A stretch of 64,000 bases of DNA from Asterias rubens (GCF_902459465.1 NC_047068.1:15027195-15091194), one strand, 5' to 3'; counted from the first letter of the stretch, positions 10,410 through 21,603 are shown. The notes: generated by a model from the letters alone, not told the origin. Made by a program: numbers and translations.

Positions 10410-11017
10410 GTGACTTTATACAACTACGAAGACAAACTTAGACATTTAGCTGTGAGCCTGATAAGGGCCGGGATATTAAGTCCCTCATAGCACTCTGATG
10501 CATAGTTAGTGTTTAATTTTAGTATTAAGTAGACGCCAACTCTTGCTTAAAACCCTTTCTCTCACCCTCTTGTCCCCAATGAGGTTGAAAAATGCATAAT
10601 GTGAAGTTTGATACATTGAAAGCCCCCCCCCCCCAGAAGTGTCTTTGCCCCTTTGTATTCAAGCGCTTAAGCGGAGCCCAGGCCCGTTGCTCATCAGAGT
10701 TCCCCCCCCCCCCCAAATAAACCAAAATGTCTTTTTACACCTTTCCAAAAGAGATACAGGTTCTTGCCAAATCATAAACACCATTGACTATGGTTTTGTT
10801 TATTCTTTCCTTATGTAGTGCATACTGTGAAAAACCATCAAACAAAAGTTTGAATTGTTGAATTGATGAGTTGATCCGATTATTAAAACAAGCCTAATGC
10901 AAGAATAATTGCTTTACTTTACATATGAACCAACTGCGAGGTGGTATTAACAACTGCATCTCCTAAGGACCGATTGTCACCCACGAAGCAGCACCAAAGT
11001 TAACAGTGTCAGTTCAT
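10410..11017. other. no gene seen
   Basis: It contains two C-tracts (near 10622 and 10704), the second within TTCC...CCAAATAA. The rest is unremarkable AT-rich sequence. Confidence 0.5.
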
Positions 11018-11058
11018 AAGCAAGGCCTGAATGAACGAAGCAAGGCCTGAATGAACGA
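11018..11058. repeat. 21-bp tandem duplication
   Basis: GCAAGGCCTGAATGAACGA occurs twice in direct succession just before the satellite. Confidence 0.8.
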
Positions 11059-11169
11059 CCCCAGGGAGATTCAAGCTGTACTTAATGGAGGGCTGACACC
11101 TGTTGCAGCCTTGGAACTATCAACATGTGAAGCAAATGTGAAGATGGTGTTGAACATGAACATAACTGA

Positions 11170-13925
11170 TGTTTTTACCAAATTTTGCCCCAAAATGTAA
11201 CAAGGCTACATAGCAATGCGTATTTATCAAATTTTTCTCACATTTTGCCTCAAAATGCAACAAGGCTATAGGCTTACATTTTTATCAAATTTTCTCACAT
11301 TTTGCCTCAAAATGCAACAAGGCTTTAGCCTTGCCTATTTATCGAATGTTGCTCAAATTGTGCACGAAAATGCAACAAGGCTTCAGCTTTGCTTATTTAT
11401 CAAATGTTGCTCACATTTTGCCTCAAAATGCAACAAGGCTTCAGACTTGCATATTTATCCAATTTTTCTCACATTTTGCCTCAAAATGCAACAAGGCTAA
11501 CAAGGCTTTAGCCTTGCCTATTTATCCAATTTTTCTCACATTTTGCCTCATAATGCAACAAGGCTTTTAGCCTTGCTTATTTATTGAACGTTGCTCAAAT
11601 TTTGCATGAAAATGCAACAAGGCTAATTTTTCTCACATTTTGCCTCAAAATGCAACAAGGCCTTGCGTTTTTAACGAATGTCGCTCAAATTTTGCATGAA
11701 AATGCAACAAGGGTTTAGCCTTGCATATTTATCCAATTTTTCTCACATTTTGCCTCAAAATGCATCAAGGCTTTAGCCTTGCATACTTATCAAATTTTCT
11801 CACATTTTGCCTCAAAATGTAACAAGGCTTTAGCCTTGCATATTTATCAAATTTTTCTCACATTTTGCGCAAAAATGCAACAAGGTCTTGCATATTTATC
11901 AATTTTTTCTCACATTTTGCCTAAAAATGCAACAATCGAATTTATCGAATGTGTCTCAAATTTAGCATGAAAATGCAACAAGGCCTTGCATATTTATCCA
12001 ATTTTCTCACATTTTGCCTCAAAATGCAACAAGGCTATAGGCTTACATTTTTATCAAATTTTCTCACATTTTGCCTCAAAATGCAACAAGGCTTTAGCCT
12101 TGCCTATTTATCGAATGTTGCTCAAATTGTGCACGAAAATGCAACAAGGCTTTAGCTTTGCTTATTTATCAAATTTTGCTCAAATTTTGCATGAAAATGC
12201 AACAAGGCTTTAGCCTTGCAGAATTTATCAAATTCTAACATTTTGCCTCAAAATTCAACAAGGCTTTAGCCTTGCATATTTATCCAATTTTTCTCACATT
12301 TTCCCTTAAAATGCAACAAGGCAAGGCGTATTTATCGAATGTTGCTCAAACTTTGCCATAAAATGCAACAAGGCTTATAGGCCTGACATATTTATCAAAT
12401 GTGTCTCAAATTAAGCATGAAAATGCAACAAGGCTTTAGCCTTGCATATATTTGTCAAATTTTCTCACATTTTGCCTCAAAATGCCTTGCATATTTATCA
12501 AATTTGTCTCACTTGCCTCAAAATGCAACAAGGCTTCAGCCTTGCTTATTTATCGAATGTGTCTCAAATTTAGCATGAAAATGCAACAAGGCTTTAGCCT
12601 TGCATATATTTATCCCTTTTTTCTCACATTTTGCCTCAAAATGCAACAAGGCTTCAGACTTGCATACTTATCAAATTTTCTCACATTTTGCCTCAAAATG
12701 CAACAAGGCTTTAGCCTTGCATATTTATCAAATTTTTCTCACATTTTGCGTAAAAATGCAACAAGGCCTTGTATATTTATCCAATTTTCTCATATTTTGC
12801 CTCAAAATGCAACAAGGCTTTAGCCTTGCCTATTTATCGAATGTTGCTCAAATTTTGCATGAAAATGCAACAAGGCTTTAGCCTTGCATAATTTATCAAA
12901 TTCTCACATTTTGCCTCAAAATTCAACAAGGCTTTAGCCTTGCCTTTTAATTGAATGTTTCTCAAATTTTGCTCAAAAATGCAACAAGGCGTATTTATCC
13001 AATGATGCTCAAATTTTTTATGAAAATGCAACAAGGCTTTATATATTTATCAAATTTTAAGGCCTTGCATATTTATCAAATTTTTCTCAAATTTTGCCCT
13101 AAAAGGAAACAAGGCTATAGGCTTGCGAATTTATCAAATTTTGCCCTAAAATGCAACAAGGCTATAGGCTTGCGTCTTATCAAAAAAAATCCTAAAATGC
13201 AACAAGGCTATATATAAGCTTGCGTCTTCATTAAATTCTGCCTCAAAATGCAACAAGGCTATAGGCTTGCGTAATCATCATATTTTGTCCTAAAATGCAA
13301 CAAGGCTTGCGTATTCATCAATTTTTTTCTCAAAATGCAACAAGGCTATTGGCTTGCATATTTTACAAATTTTGTCCTAAAATGCAACAAGGCTTGCGTA
13401 TTTATCAAATTTTGTTTTAAAATGCAACAAGGCTATAGGCTTACATTTTTATCAAATTTTCTCACATTTTGCCTCAAAATGCAACAAGGCTTTAGCCTTG
13501 CCAAGCTTTACGTATTTATCAAATTTTGCTCAAATTTTGCATGAAAATGCAACAAGGCTTTAGCCTTGCATATTTATCAAATTTTTCTCACATTTTGCCT
13601 CAAAATGCAACAAGGCGTATTTATCGAATGTTGCTCAAACTTTGCCATAAAATGCAACAAGTTGCCCTAAAATGCAACAAGGCTTGCGTCCTATCAAAAC
13701 AAATTCCTAAAATGCAACAAGGCTACATATGTATATATAGGCTTGCGTATTCATCAAATTTTGTTCTAAAATGCAACAAGGCTTGCGTATTCATCAAATT
13801 TTGCCTCAAAATGCAACAAGGCTATAGGCTTGTGTATTTATCAAATTTTGTTCTAAAATGCAATAAGGCTATAGGCTTACATTTTTATCAAATTTTGCCC
13901 TAACATGTGTATTTATCAAATTGTG
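11170..13925. repeat. satellite array, monomer about 58 bp
   Basis: About 45 tandem copies of a unit built from TATTTATCAAATTTTTCTCA, CATTTTGCCTCAAAATGCAA and CAAGGCTTTAGCCTTGC. At least two monomer types occur: one with TTTTTCTCACATTTTGCCTC and one with GAATGTTGCTCAAATTTTGC. Each unit junction is a short inverted repeat (CAAGGC ttta GCCTTG, or CAAG..CTATAG..CTTG). Units beyond about 13080 are shorter and more diverged. Open frames repeating KMQQG are by-products of the repeat and not genes. Confidence 0.95.
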
Positions 13926-14137
13926 AGTGTTATTTTATGTGTACAAGAATAAAGGCTGATGCTATTTAACTCTGTTTGTCTTATTATTTGACTCGTCTAC
14001 TTGGCAGCCATGTTTTTCCACAATGCAACAAATTTGGTGTGTATTAATTTTATGGGAGTTTCGTTGCGCAAAATTGCTTGCTAAAAGCGACTTGTATACA
14101 CACCTAATTGCATTTGTGAGCAAAAATGACTGCCTGG

Positions 14138-14234
14138 GGGGTCCATCTTATTCTGGTGGAACCCTCCCCCCACCCTGTGGGGACTTGCCAATTGGTTCCT
14201 ACAGGGTGGGGGAGGGTTCCACCAGGGTAAGATG
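14138..14234. repeat. long hairpin with C/G-rich stem
   Basis: GGTGGAACCCTCCCCCCACC on the left pairs with GGTGGGGGAGGGTTCCACC on the right, and TCCATCTTATTCT pairs imperfectly with AGGGTAAGATGGG. Arms of about 40 bases surround a short loop with CCAATTGG. It is probably a small palindromic transposon. Confidence 0.7.
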
Positions 14235-14337
14235 GGCCCTCAATATAGATGGGGGGGGTAGGGTTGAGGCAAATAAAACACAAGATACAAGGAGAGTTAT
14301 GTTCAATTTTTTATTTAAAAATTTGGCCAAAAAAAAA

Positions 14338-15037
14338 GCAGAGTTGTGCAAACACCTGTGCCTGTCGGTGGACCCCCTCGGCCACCTGGAACTCGTGATG
14401 ACCTAAAGGCCCAAGTACAATGGTCGATATGTTCTCTGTTCAGTGAAGTTCAATTAGATGTACTCCTAGTGTCTACTTCAATGTTGTAATGTCTTACAAA
14501 ATATACACGAGCTAGACGCAATTTTGCGCTTCGTTTTAGATGCAAGTGTTGAGCAGAAGGCAGTTGTTGCTTGCTTAAATGAACTGGTGCCCTCAAGGGC
14601 CTAAGATTTCACCGATTGTTGTCTCGCAACCAAGCTGCACTGGTGGTGCCAGGAGATGTTGACGTTTGTTCCAATGGGATCCTAACTCGACAGATGATGA
14701 CGACTTCTATCCAGATGATGGTGTGCTGGTTGGAGAAACAAATCTTGCACTGGCCACTAATTTCCCCCTTGCTTTCCATGGGGCTGCAATTTGAACGCTC
14801 AGATGTAGTCAACTAACAAAATGGCTACAACTGAACTTGTTTTGGGCCAACTTTGATTAAAAATCAAATTGACAATGACGTGTAAAACACATTGCATGTA
14901 CCAAAGGCTTTTAGAAAAATGCATAACGTATTGACGCAAACGTCGCAAATTTTTGAACAGTTTTAGTAAGCTGAACAGTGACAATTTCTCACTATGTTAG
15001 CCAATTAATGATAACAAAGATGACATTGGATTCATAT
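14338..15037 (+). pseudogene. left arm of large inverted repeat with damaged two-exon coding remnant
   Basis: This arm is the inverted counterpart of 17722-18290. Matching blocks are AGTTGTGCAAACACCTGTGC, GGTGGACCCCCTCGG, GACTTCTATCCAG and AAAGATGACATTGGATTC. The first exon equivalent encodes VPVGGPPRPPGT before its frame breaks, and its donor GT is lost (TCGATATG). The second retains QWDPNSTDDDDFYPDDG, so the acidic DDxDFYPxDD core is conserved relative to the other copy although surrounding frames are broken. No known domain is recognised. It is probably a dead duplicate. Confidence 0.55.
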
Positions 15038-15344
15038 AGCGTCTACCATCCTTAAAGAGACCAAATTTGACCATAACGACAACACATTTCAACAAAGCTA
15101 AGATTTATCAAGAACTAGAGTATTTGAGTTACTTTCAAGACTACTACATGACCCTAAAGTAAACGTCAACCCCTGGAGTTATTTGTATAAGATTTTCAGT
15201 ATTTGTGCTTAGAGAAAGTAATAATTAAGATAAAGATAACACTTCAAAAAATCTACTGTAACTATGGATTAAAAAAAACTCTGAATATTATAAAAAAGAG
15301 ACGCATGTTCACAAAAAGACTAATAAGAAAAAAAAAGCAATTTA

Positions 15345-16265
15345 GGATACAAGTGTTTCCTTAATTGACGTTTTAAAAGGGATACTTTAATTTGGTTTGC
15401 GTCGGCCATTTTTGGCCTTGCGGCAAGAGAGAAAAAAATTATGCCGTTTAATTCCCCCTCAAATTATTATCTAATGAAATGAGGGACTAAAGATCTTTGT
15501 AATTTAGGCCACAACTGTTTCCTAAATTGAAAACTTGGTAGGAATACTTTCGCTTGGTTTGCAGTGAACATTTTTGGCCTAGCAGCAAGCAAAAGAATAA
15601 AAACAAACAATGTAATTCCCCTCAAATTATTATCTAATAACATGAGGGACTAAACTTCTTTGCAATTTAGGGCACAACTGTTTCCTAAATTGCAGTCTTA
15701 TTAGGAGTACTTTGACTTTGGTTACAATCAAACATTGTTGGCCTAAAAAGAAACTAAATGAAATGAGGAAACAATTTCATTGCAACTTGGGAAACGACTG
15801 CTTCCTAAATTGTGAACTGAACTTTTGGGAAAGGAATAATTTTGCTTGTGTTTTTTTCCCACTGGAATATTATTGACCTAACAGTACGGTAAAACTTTTG
15901 TATAGGCCTAACTTATTTTCCCTTCAAAGTGTTATCTAATAGGTGGCTAAAGATCTTTGGAAATTGGGGCACAACTACTTCCTTAGTTGAGTTTTTTTTT
16001 TAAGGAATACTTTCGCTTGGTTTGTTCGACAACATTGCTGGGCTTGTACTAACAAAAACGACAAGCATGATTTTTTGCATTTGTTTCCCCCTCAAATTAT
16101 TGTCTAATAAATGAGGGACTGAATTTCTTTGCAATTTAGGGCACAACTGTTTCCTAAATTGAAGGTTTTGAATGAATACTTTCACTTTGTTTGCACTGAA
16201 ATAGTCTCAACGCACAACAAAACTTGATTTCCTATTCAAGTTAGTATCAAACAATATGACCAAAC
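15345..16265. repeat. tandem array, unit about 160 bp
   Basis: About five to six diverged units share CTCAAATTATTATCTAAT, ATGAGGGACTAAA, CACAACTGTTTCCTAAATT and ACTTTCGCTTGGTTTG. The starts of matching words near 15458, 15618, 15921 and 16089 give a spacing of roughly 160 bases with some truncated units. It lies inside the inverted repeat and has no coding potential. Confidence 0.8.
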
Positions 16266-16639
16266 GGTTTCACTTTTTGTCAAAGATTGACTAACAATTT
16301 TGCTCATGGTGACAAAAACTAATTTTGGCTCTTAAGATCAAACCCCTGTTTTGGGTAACACATAGGTTCACTGTTTTTTTTCTGTAGTTATACTTAAAAG
16401 ACTAGCCCTATTGTATGCTTGCAATAATAACCTGATGCCAAGATGCCTTTGTGCTGTAAACTTTCCTACAGAACTTTGCAACCTTTGAAACCTCAAAATG
16501 ACCTGTGACCTTTCATGCAATGATTTAAATGTTGGCTGACCAATTTATGACCTTTGACACAATATGGAGATTGAGTTGTACAAGTAAACATCCCCTAGCT
16601 AGTATGGACAGAATGCTGAAAAATTCCATTATACGTGCT

Positions 16640-17590
16640 TGCTCAAACTTGAACTTGAACAAACTGCAGTTTAGTTCTACCTAGTATAATTTTAAAACCA
16701 TATCCTCAGATAAGCTTTAAATGTTAACGTTTTAGGCATTTAGTTCTTCTTTCAATCCTAATGTAAGATTTAAGTGTGATGTCCCAAGCTTGTAGATATG
16801 TATAAACAATTACAATCAACATTATGTACAAACAATGCTTTGAACATTTGTGCAGTTCTACCCAGTCTAATTTAAAAACAAACAAAAAAACAACCCACCA
16901 TAAGTTAATATGCCTTGAGTGTTTAGTTCTACCTTTTGTGATTTTTAAATTAATATCCTAAAATAAGATTTAGTTGTGAATGTCCCAAGCTTTAAAGAAA
17001 GGTGAACTTTTATAATTTATTTTTTGTGTGGATTTTATTTGAATTTTGTTACATTCTATCTTGTCTGATTTTAGAAACTGTTCTCAGAAGATTGAAATGT
17101 AAATGTCCCAAGTGTTTAGATCTACCAGTAGTTGGAATTTAAAATCCATATATCCTATTTAGTTGTTAATGTACAAGCTTTTAGAGAAGTATAAACTATG
17201 TTTTGTTTTGACGTTTTGAACACTTATTTAGTTCTACCCTAGTCTGAATTAAACAAATCTATTCTCCAAAGATTTAAACGCTAACCTTGCAAGTGTTTAG
17301 ATCCACATAGGCCTATATTGGATTTTAAAATTTGAATCCTAGAATAAGATTTAGTTGGGAATGTCACAAGTAGAAACTTTATCAATTACGATAAACTTTT
17401 TTTTTTTTTTTTAGTCGCTGCATTGGAAATGAATTTAGTTCTACCATGGAGCAATAAACTAGATTGCTCCATGGTTCTACCTAGTAAATTCTTTAAAACC
17501 ATTGTCTCAGTTAATATTTAAATGTTAAGTTTTAGTTGTGAATCTTAAAAAGTTTTAGAGAACTTTCATGATAAACTTTCTGTTTGGTAT
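16640..17590. repeat. second degenerate tandem array
   Basis: Repeated words TTTAGTTCTACC (near 16671, 16853, 16919, 17229 and 17431), ATAAGATTTAGTTGTGAATG and TCCCAAGCTT alternate with a spacing near 180-190 bases. It is strongly diverged and AT-rich. Confidence 0.65.
17432..17474. repeat. perfect short hairpin, ACCATGGAGCAAT arms
   Basis: ACCATGGAGCAAT, a loop AAACTAG, then ATTGCTCCATGGT form 13-base perfect arms. A related hairpin with CATGGAGC/GCTCCATG arms is at 58294-58318. Confidence 0.85.
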
Positions 17591-17721
17591 TGCTTTGAAA
17601 ACTAAATCTGTGATCTCATGCAGTAATATGACCATGACCAGACCCTAAGAACCTTGACATAGACCTGACCTGACCTTTGACCTCTTCCAAAAACATCCAA
17701 CTTTAAACAACTACAAATTAT

Positions 17722-18290
17722 AGGAATCCAATGTCATCTTTGGTATCAACAGGCAATAAAATTCATGTTCTTACTAGATATTTTGGATGTGAAGTGGCAT
17801 GACCAAGCAGAACATGTTTCTCCAGCCCTCATATCATCAACTGGATAGAAGTCCTCATCATCCACTGGGTCCAGATTCCATTGGCTCAAACGAAGACATC
17901 TCAAGGCACCTTTGCTGATCTCAAAAGATCCCCAGTACAGACCTGTTTACTCAAAAACAAAAGAATGACGTGACCAACAAAAGGCTAAATAATAAGGGGC
18001 CCTCATCCCGACGTCTTGAGAGATCTTGCCGACCAGAACGTTTTAGGGACCAACCACTACCTTCCAGCTCAGGCCCTAGTATGAATGTATGCTTCCAAAA
18101 ATGCTTGCTCTAGCTCGTCAAATTTTGTAAGGCATTACACCAGTGAAGGAGAGCACTAGTTGTGCATCTAAAAGAATTTCACTGAACAAAGAACATACCT
18201 TCCATTGCACCCGGGCCCGCAGGACCACCACTTGTTCCAGGCAGCCGAGGGGGTCCACCAACAGGCACAGGTGTTTGCACAACTCTGCGA
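17722..18290 (-). repeat. right arm of large inverted repeat
   Basis: It is the inverted counterpart of 14338-15037. The outer boundary coincides with a CTCGCAG acceptor-like sequence and the inner boundary with GATGACATTGGATTCC. This arm holds the better-preserved exon pair described at 17746-18284. Confidence 0.8.
17746..18284 (-). CDS. candidate last two exons of an unrecognised gene (Pro/Gly-rich plus acidic DFYP motif)
   Basis: On the - strand, exon 18199-18284 lies between CTCGCAG and AAG|GTATGT, and exon 17746-17942 lies between GAGTAAACAG and an in-frame TGA. Both boundaries give phase 1, so the 86-base and 197-base pieces join cleanly. The product reads VVQTPVPVGGPPRLPGTSGG, PAGPGAMEGLYWGSFEISKG, ALRCLRLSQWNLDPVDDEDF and YPVDDMRAGE, then a cysteine-containing tail of about 25 residues. 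The first part is Pro/Gly-rich and probably disordered. The second has an acidic core DPVDDEDFYPVDD. A second copy, inverted at 14338-15037, conserves QW..DP..DDxDFYPxDD, which argues for past selection. I cannot assign a family. It could be the C-terminus of a gene duplicated by, or captured in, an inverted-repeat transposon, or a lineage-specific gene. Confidence 0.35.
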
Positions 18291-18532
18291 GTTTTTCATG
18301 GGTTTGGATGAGGCCCTAACATACATTAACTAAATCCATCAAAATGAGCTGCTCCTACACAATGACTCCATGTTTTAAATCTTGAAAATTTCATTAAAAA
18401 ACCCTGACCCTCAAACAAACATAATTGAAGAAAAGCAAAAAACAACTGTTGTTTTCCCTCAGGATCTGAAAGATATTAGCAACAAAAAAACAAATATTGC
18501 AATTCTTTTTTAAAGAAATTTTCATATCTCTG

Positions 18533-18715
18533 CAAGATACTGAGATTTCCCTAGTTTTGTTTTCATGTTTGGTCAAGGAAACAAACTTAATGGCTTCGCT
18601 TTCAAGAAAAGTCATTACGTTTTGAAAATTTTACTGAGATTGCCATAGTTTTATTTTTATGCTTGGTCATTGAAACAAAAATAATGGCTTCACTTGCAAG
18701 AAAAGTCATTATTTT
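18533..18715. repeat. about 100-bp tandem duplication
   Basis: GAAACAAACTTAATGGCTTC and GAAACAAAAATAATGGCTTC, each followed by a CAAGAAAAGTCATTA word and preceded by TTGGTCA, show two adjacent diverged copies. Confidence 0.75.
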
Positions 18716-19060
18716 GTTTAAGTTTCACTCTTTCAAATGGTCTCGGTTTTTAGTAGGAGCAACTCGTACATGTAACTTAAACAATACAAAGACGTATGAT
18801 TCAGAATTAATTGTTAATAAGAACAAGTTTGCATTTTTCATTTAATCAAGATCCAAAAGTTCTGCAAAGTTTTGTTTAAAATATCTGTTTACAGTTTCAA
18901 TCAGAGTGCTCTCTGACTAGTAAAACTGTTTTTCAAGAAGACAATCGGAGTGCCCTGATTATCTGCAAGGGAACGTTTTCTATGATTTCCAAAGATTTTG
19001 TTTTGTGAATTTGGCATGTACGAATCTGAATCATACATCTTTGAGTGTGAAAGGGATGGA
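18716..19060. other. no gene seen
   Basis: AT-rich sequence leading into the minisatellite flank. The short frames here have no recognisable features. Confidence 0.5.
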
Positions 19061-19161
19061 TCGTTATAAACTAAAGGGGACGTTTCAGTAGTATACCACA
19101 CAGAGGGTAGTGTGGGCAACTCTAAACACAAATCACAGTAGGTGAAAGTGGCTAACCAAAC

Positions 19162-19937
19162 AAGGGAAAGTGTTTGTCCTCGACACACAAAGGAAGTGTG
19201 AGGAACTCAGAGTAACACAAGGGAAAGTGTCTGTACTCAACAAACAAAGGAAGTGTGAGGAACTCAGAGTAACACAATGGAAAGTGTCTGTACTCGACAC
19301 ACAAAGGAAGTGAGCAACTCAGAGTAACACAAGGGAAAGTGTATGTACTCAACACACAAAGGAAGCGTGAGTAACTCAGAGTAACACAAAGGAAAGTGTC
19401 GGTACTCAACACACAAAGGAAGTGTGAGTAACTCGGAGTAACACAATGGAAAGTGTCTGTACTCAACACACAAAGGAAGTGTGAGTAACTCAGAGTAACA
19501 CAAGGGAAAGTGTCTGTACCCAACACACAAAGGAAGTGTGAGCAACTCAGAGTAACACAAGGGAAAGTGTTGGTACTCGACACACAAAGGAAGTGTGAGC
19601 AACTCAGAGTAACACAATGGAAAGTGTCTGTACTCAACACACAAAGGAAGTGTGAGCAACTCAGAGTAACACAAGGGAAAGTGTATGTACTCAACACACA
19701 AAGGAAGTGGGAGCAAATCAGAGTAACACAAGGGAAAGTGTCTGTACTCAACACACAAAGGAAGTGTGAGCAACTCAGAGTAACACAAGGGAAAGTGTCT
19801 GTACTCAACACACAAAGAAGTGTGAGCAACTCGGAGTAACACAAGGGAAAGTGTCTGTACTCAACACACAAAGAAGTGTGAGCAACTCGGAGTAACACAA
19901 GGGAAAGTGTATGTACTCAACACACAAAGGCAGTGTG
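19162..19937. repeat. 57-bp minisatellite, about 13-14 copies
   Basis: The unit combines AAAGTGTCTGTACTCAACAC, ACAAAGGAAGTGTGAGCAAC and TCAGAGTAACACAAGGG. The period is 57 bases in nearly all copies, a multiple of three, so frames stay open across the array: 248 codons on the - strand repeating a 19-residue LCVEYRHFPLCYSELLTLP-like unit, and further frames on both strands. Degenerate units continue on both sides (19060-19161 and 20385-20560). Units in the middle are almost identical, which indicates recent homogenisation. Confidence 0.95.
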
Positions 19938-20384
19938 ACGCACCCTGGCACACCCGAAACGTTGAATGATCTACCAAAATATTAAACTAATAAATAAACA
20001 GTCAAATTTTGCTTGACTCCTAAGAATTTAGACACTAAAGTGTCTCCTATTTCAGTCATGCAACACTATATTTTGATAAAAGATTTGACATTTCCAGAAT
20101 TCCAAGCACAGCAATGTTTTGTGCTGTGTTTTTGAATTTTTTGTTTATGGCTGTGAAACCAAAACCATACAAATCAGTTATTGCATGCCTGCTAATTGCT
20201 GATATGTGAGATGGGCAAAAACCCCTGTGGGGAAAAATTCCCATACCGGCTCCACTATATGGCAACCAAGTTTGTCAACTCCATACATCAGCATACATCT
20301 ACATAGAATGAATGTGCTAGAACAGATAGCGAAACATTCTTCCAACTCAGCCCTAGACAACGTTTCAGTTTATAAACTTGATAA

Positions 20385-20560
20385 TTCACGACACAAGGTG
20401 AAAGTATGAGCAACTCACCACAATGGAAGTGGAAGAAATTCACAACACAAGTTAGGTGTGCAAGAAATTAAAAACACAGGGGAAGTGCAGAATTTCACAG
20501 GGGAAAGTGTGATCAATTCTAAACACAATGGAAAGTGTGAACAATTCACCACACAATTAA
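20385..20560. repeat. decayed flank of the 57-bp minisatellite
   Basis: ACACAATGGAAAGTGTGAAC, GAGCAACTCACCACAATGG and GGGGAAAGTGTGATCAATTC are diverged units separated from the main array by about 450 bases of unique sequence. Confidence 0.7.
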
Positions 20561-20577
20561 CAACCTAAAATCTACAC

Positions 20578-20697
20578 CTGTAATCTACAACTAATTACAA
20601 ACTATACAAACAGGTTGAGGCATCGATGCTGATGGTTGTATGATGGGCCGCAAACTCCTTGAGAATATCCAACACTCTCTGTCTGGATTTAGTTGAC
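20578..20697 (-). other. exon-like module M1
   Basis: On the - strand CTTCTATGAG precedes GTCAACTAAATCCAGACAG, and the module ends GATTACAG|GTGTAG. It shares its first 20 bases with modules M2-M5. One frame is open for 33 codons in M1 alone but not in the others. It ends 18 bases inside the decayed minisatellite flank. Confidence 0.35.
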
Positions 20698-21294
20698 CTC
20701 ATAGAAGATGGAAAAAAGGGAACACGAACAAGATTTAATACCTTCATTAAATTTATTGGAACTTTTGCATGTTCATGTTGCATTACTTTATGTAATTCTT
20801 ATAGGCAAAATCAAGTTTGTGGACAATCTTATTTTGCACGTAGTAGTAGGTAAAACAATTTGTATATCAAGTTAAAACTTAATAAACTTTCAAAGTTGAA
20901 GTTGGCCATCAGGGCCACTAATCTAGAAGTCAAGAATGTAGGGAGATTCTATCCTACTCAATGATTGAGGCACACCAGGGTTGAACTCTTAGTCGCACAA
21001 GTACTCTTTAGAGTTTAGTAAATATCGCCACACATTATGCTTCTTTACTACAAGCCATGATAAAAAGGCAAAAGTTTTCATTTCTGCACATTCATTAAAT
21101 ACAATTAAACTCCGCTGGAGGAATGTACTGAATGGAAGATAGATAGAAAAGTGAATTTGGCCCATGCTATCAGTGATTTTGAAAGATTGCTAGCATTTTT
21201 ACGCTAGTCACCAAGGAACAGCAGAATATTAACCCAAACTACTTGGGTTACCCTTACAAACATTAAGGTTTTTTTTATTAATAAAGTGTCATAC

Positions 21295-21379
21295 CTTTAA
21301 ATTTGATTGATTATTCAAGGCCGAGGTACTCCCACTATGAATGAAGATCAGACACTCTCAACTGTCTGGATTAGTTGAT
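21295..21379 (-). other. exon-like module M2
   Basis: On the - strand CATTTACTCAG precedes ATCAACTAATCCAGACAG, and the module ends ATTTAAAG|GTATGA. It is 85 bases with stops in all three frames, so it is not coding as it stands. Confidence 0.35.
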
Positions 21380-21514
21380 CTGAGTAAATGAAACAAGATT
21401 TTAAAAAGTTGAACATACCTACAAAAAAGCCATATCCAATTAATTTCAATCTACGGCTGTGTAACCGTTGACATCTGGCAGGTATCATTTTTAAATTTGT
21501 ATGAAGTGGTAAAT

Positions 21515-21603
21515 TAAAGACACTGGACACTATTGGTAGTTGTCAAAGACCAGTCTTCTCACTTGGTGTATCTCAACATATGCAAAAATAACAAACCTGA
21601 GAA
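21515..21603. mobile_element. terminal fragment of CACTATTGGTA-family MITE
   Basis: GACACTGGACACTATTGGTA, then TCAAAGACCAGTCTTCTCAC and TCAACATATGCAAAAATAAC, correspond to one end of the family on the opposite orientation to 6233-6590. Confidence 0.75.

Noticed and set aside
11216-13903. Open frames of 94-127 codons repeating KMQQG and LAYLSNF
   Set aside because: They exist only because the satellite unit of about 58 bp lacks stops in some frames. The frame changes wherever unit length varies, and there is no start or splice logic.
11170-13925. CRISPR array
   Set aside because: Regular repeats are present, but the whole unit including the would-be spacers is repeated, and the setting is animal nuclear DNA.
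19152-19898. 248-codon cysteine-rich frame on the - strand as a real protein
   Set aside because: It coincides exactly with the 57-bp minisatellite, overlaps a second open frame of the same character, and has no unique sequence. It is kept only as a finding about the array.
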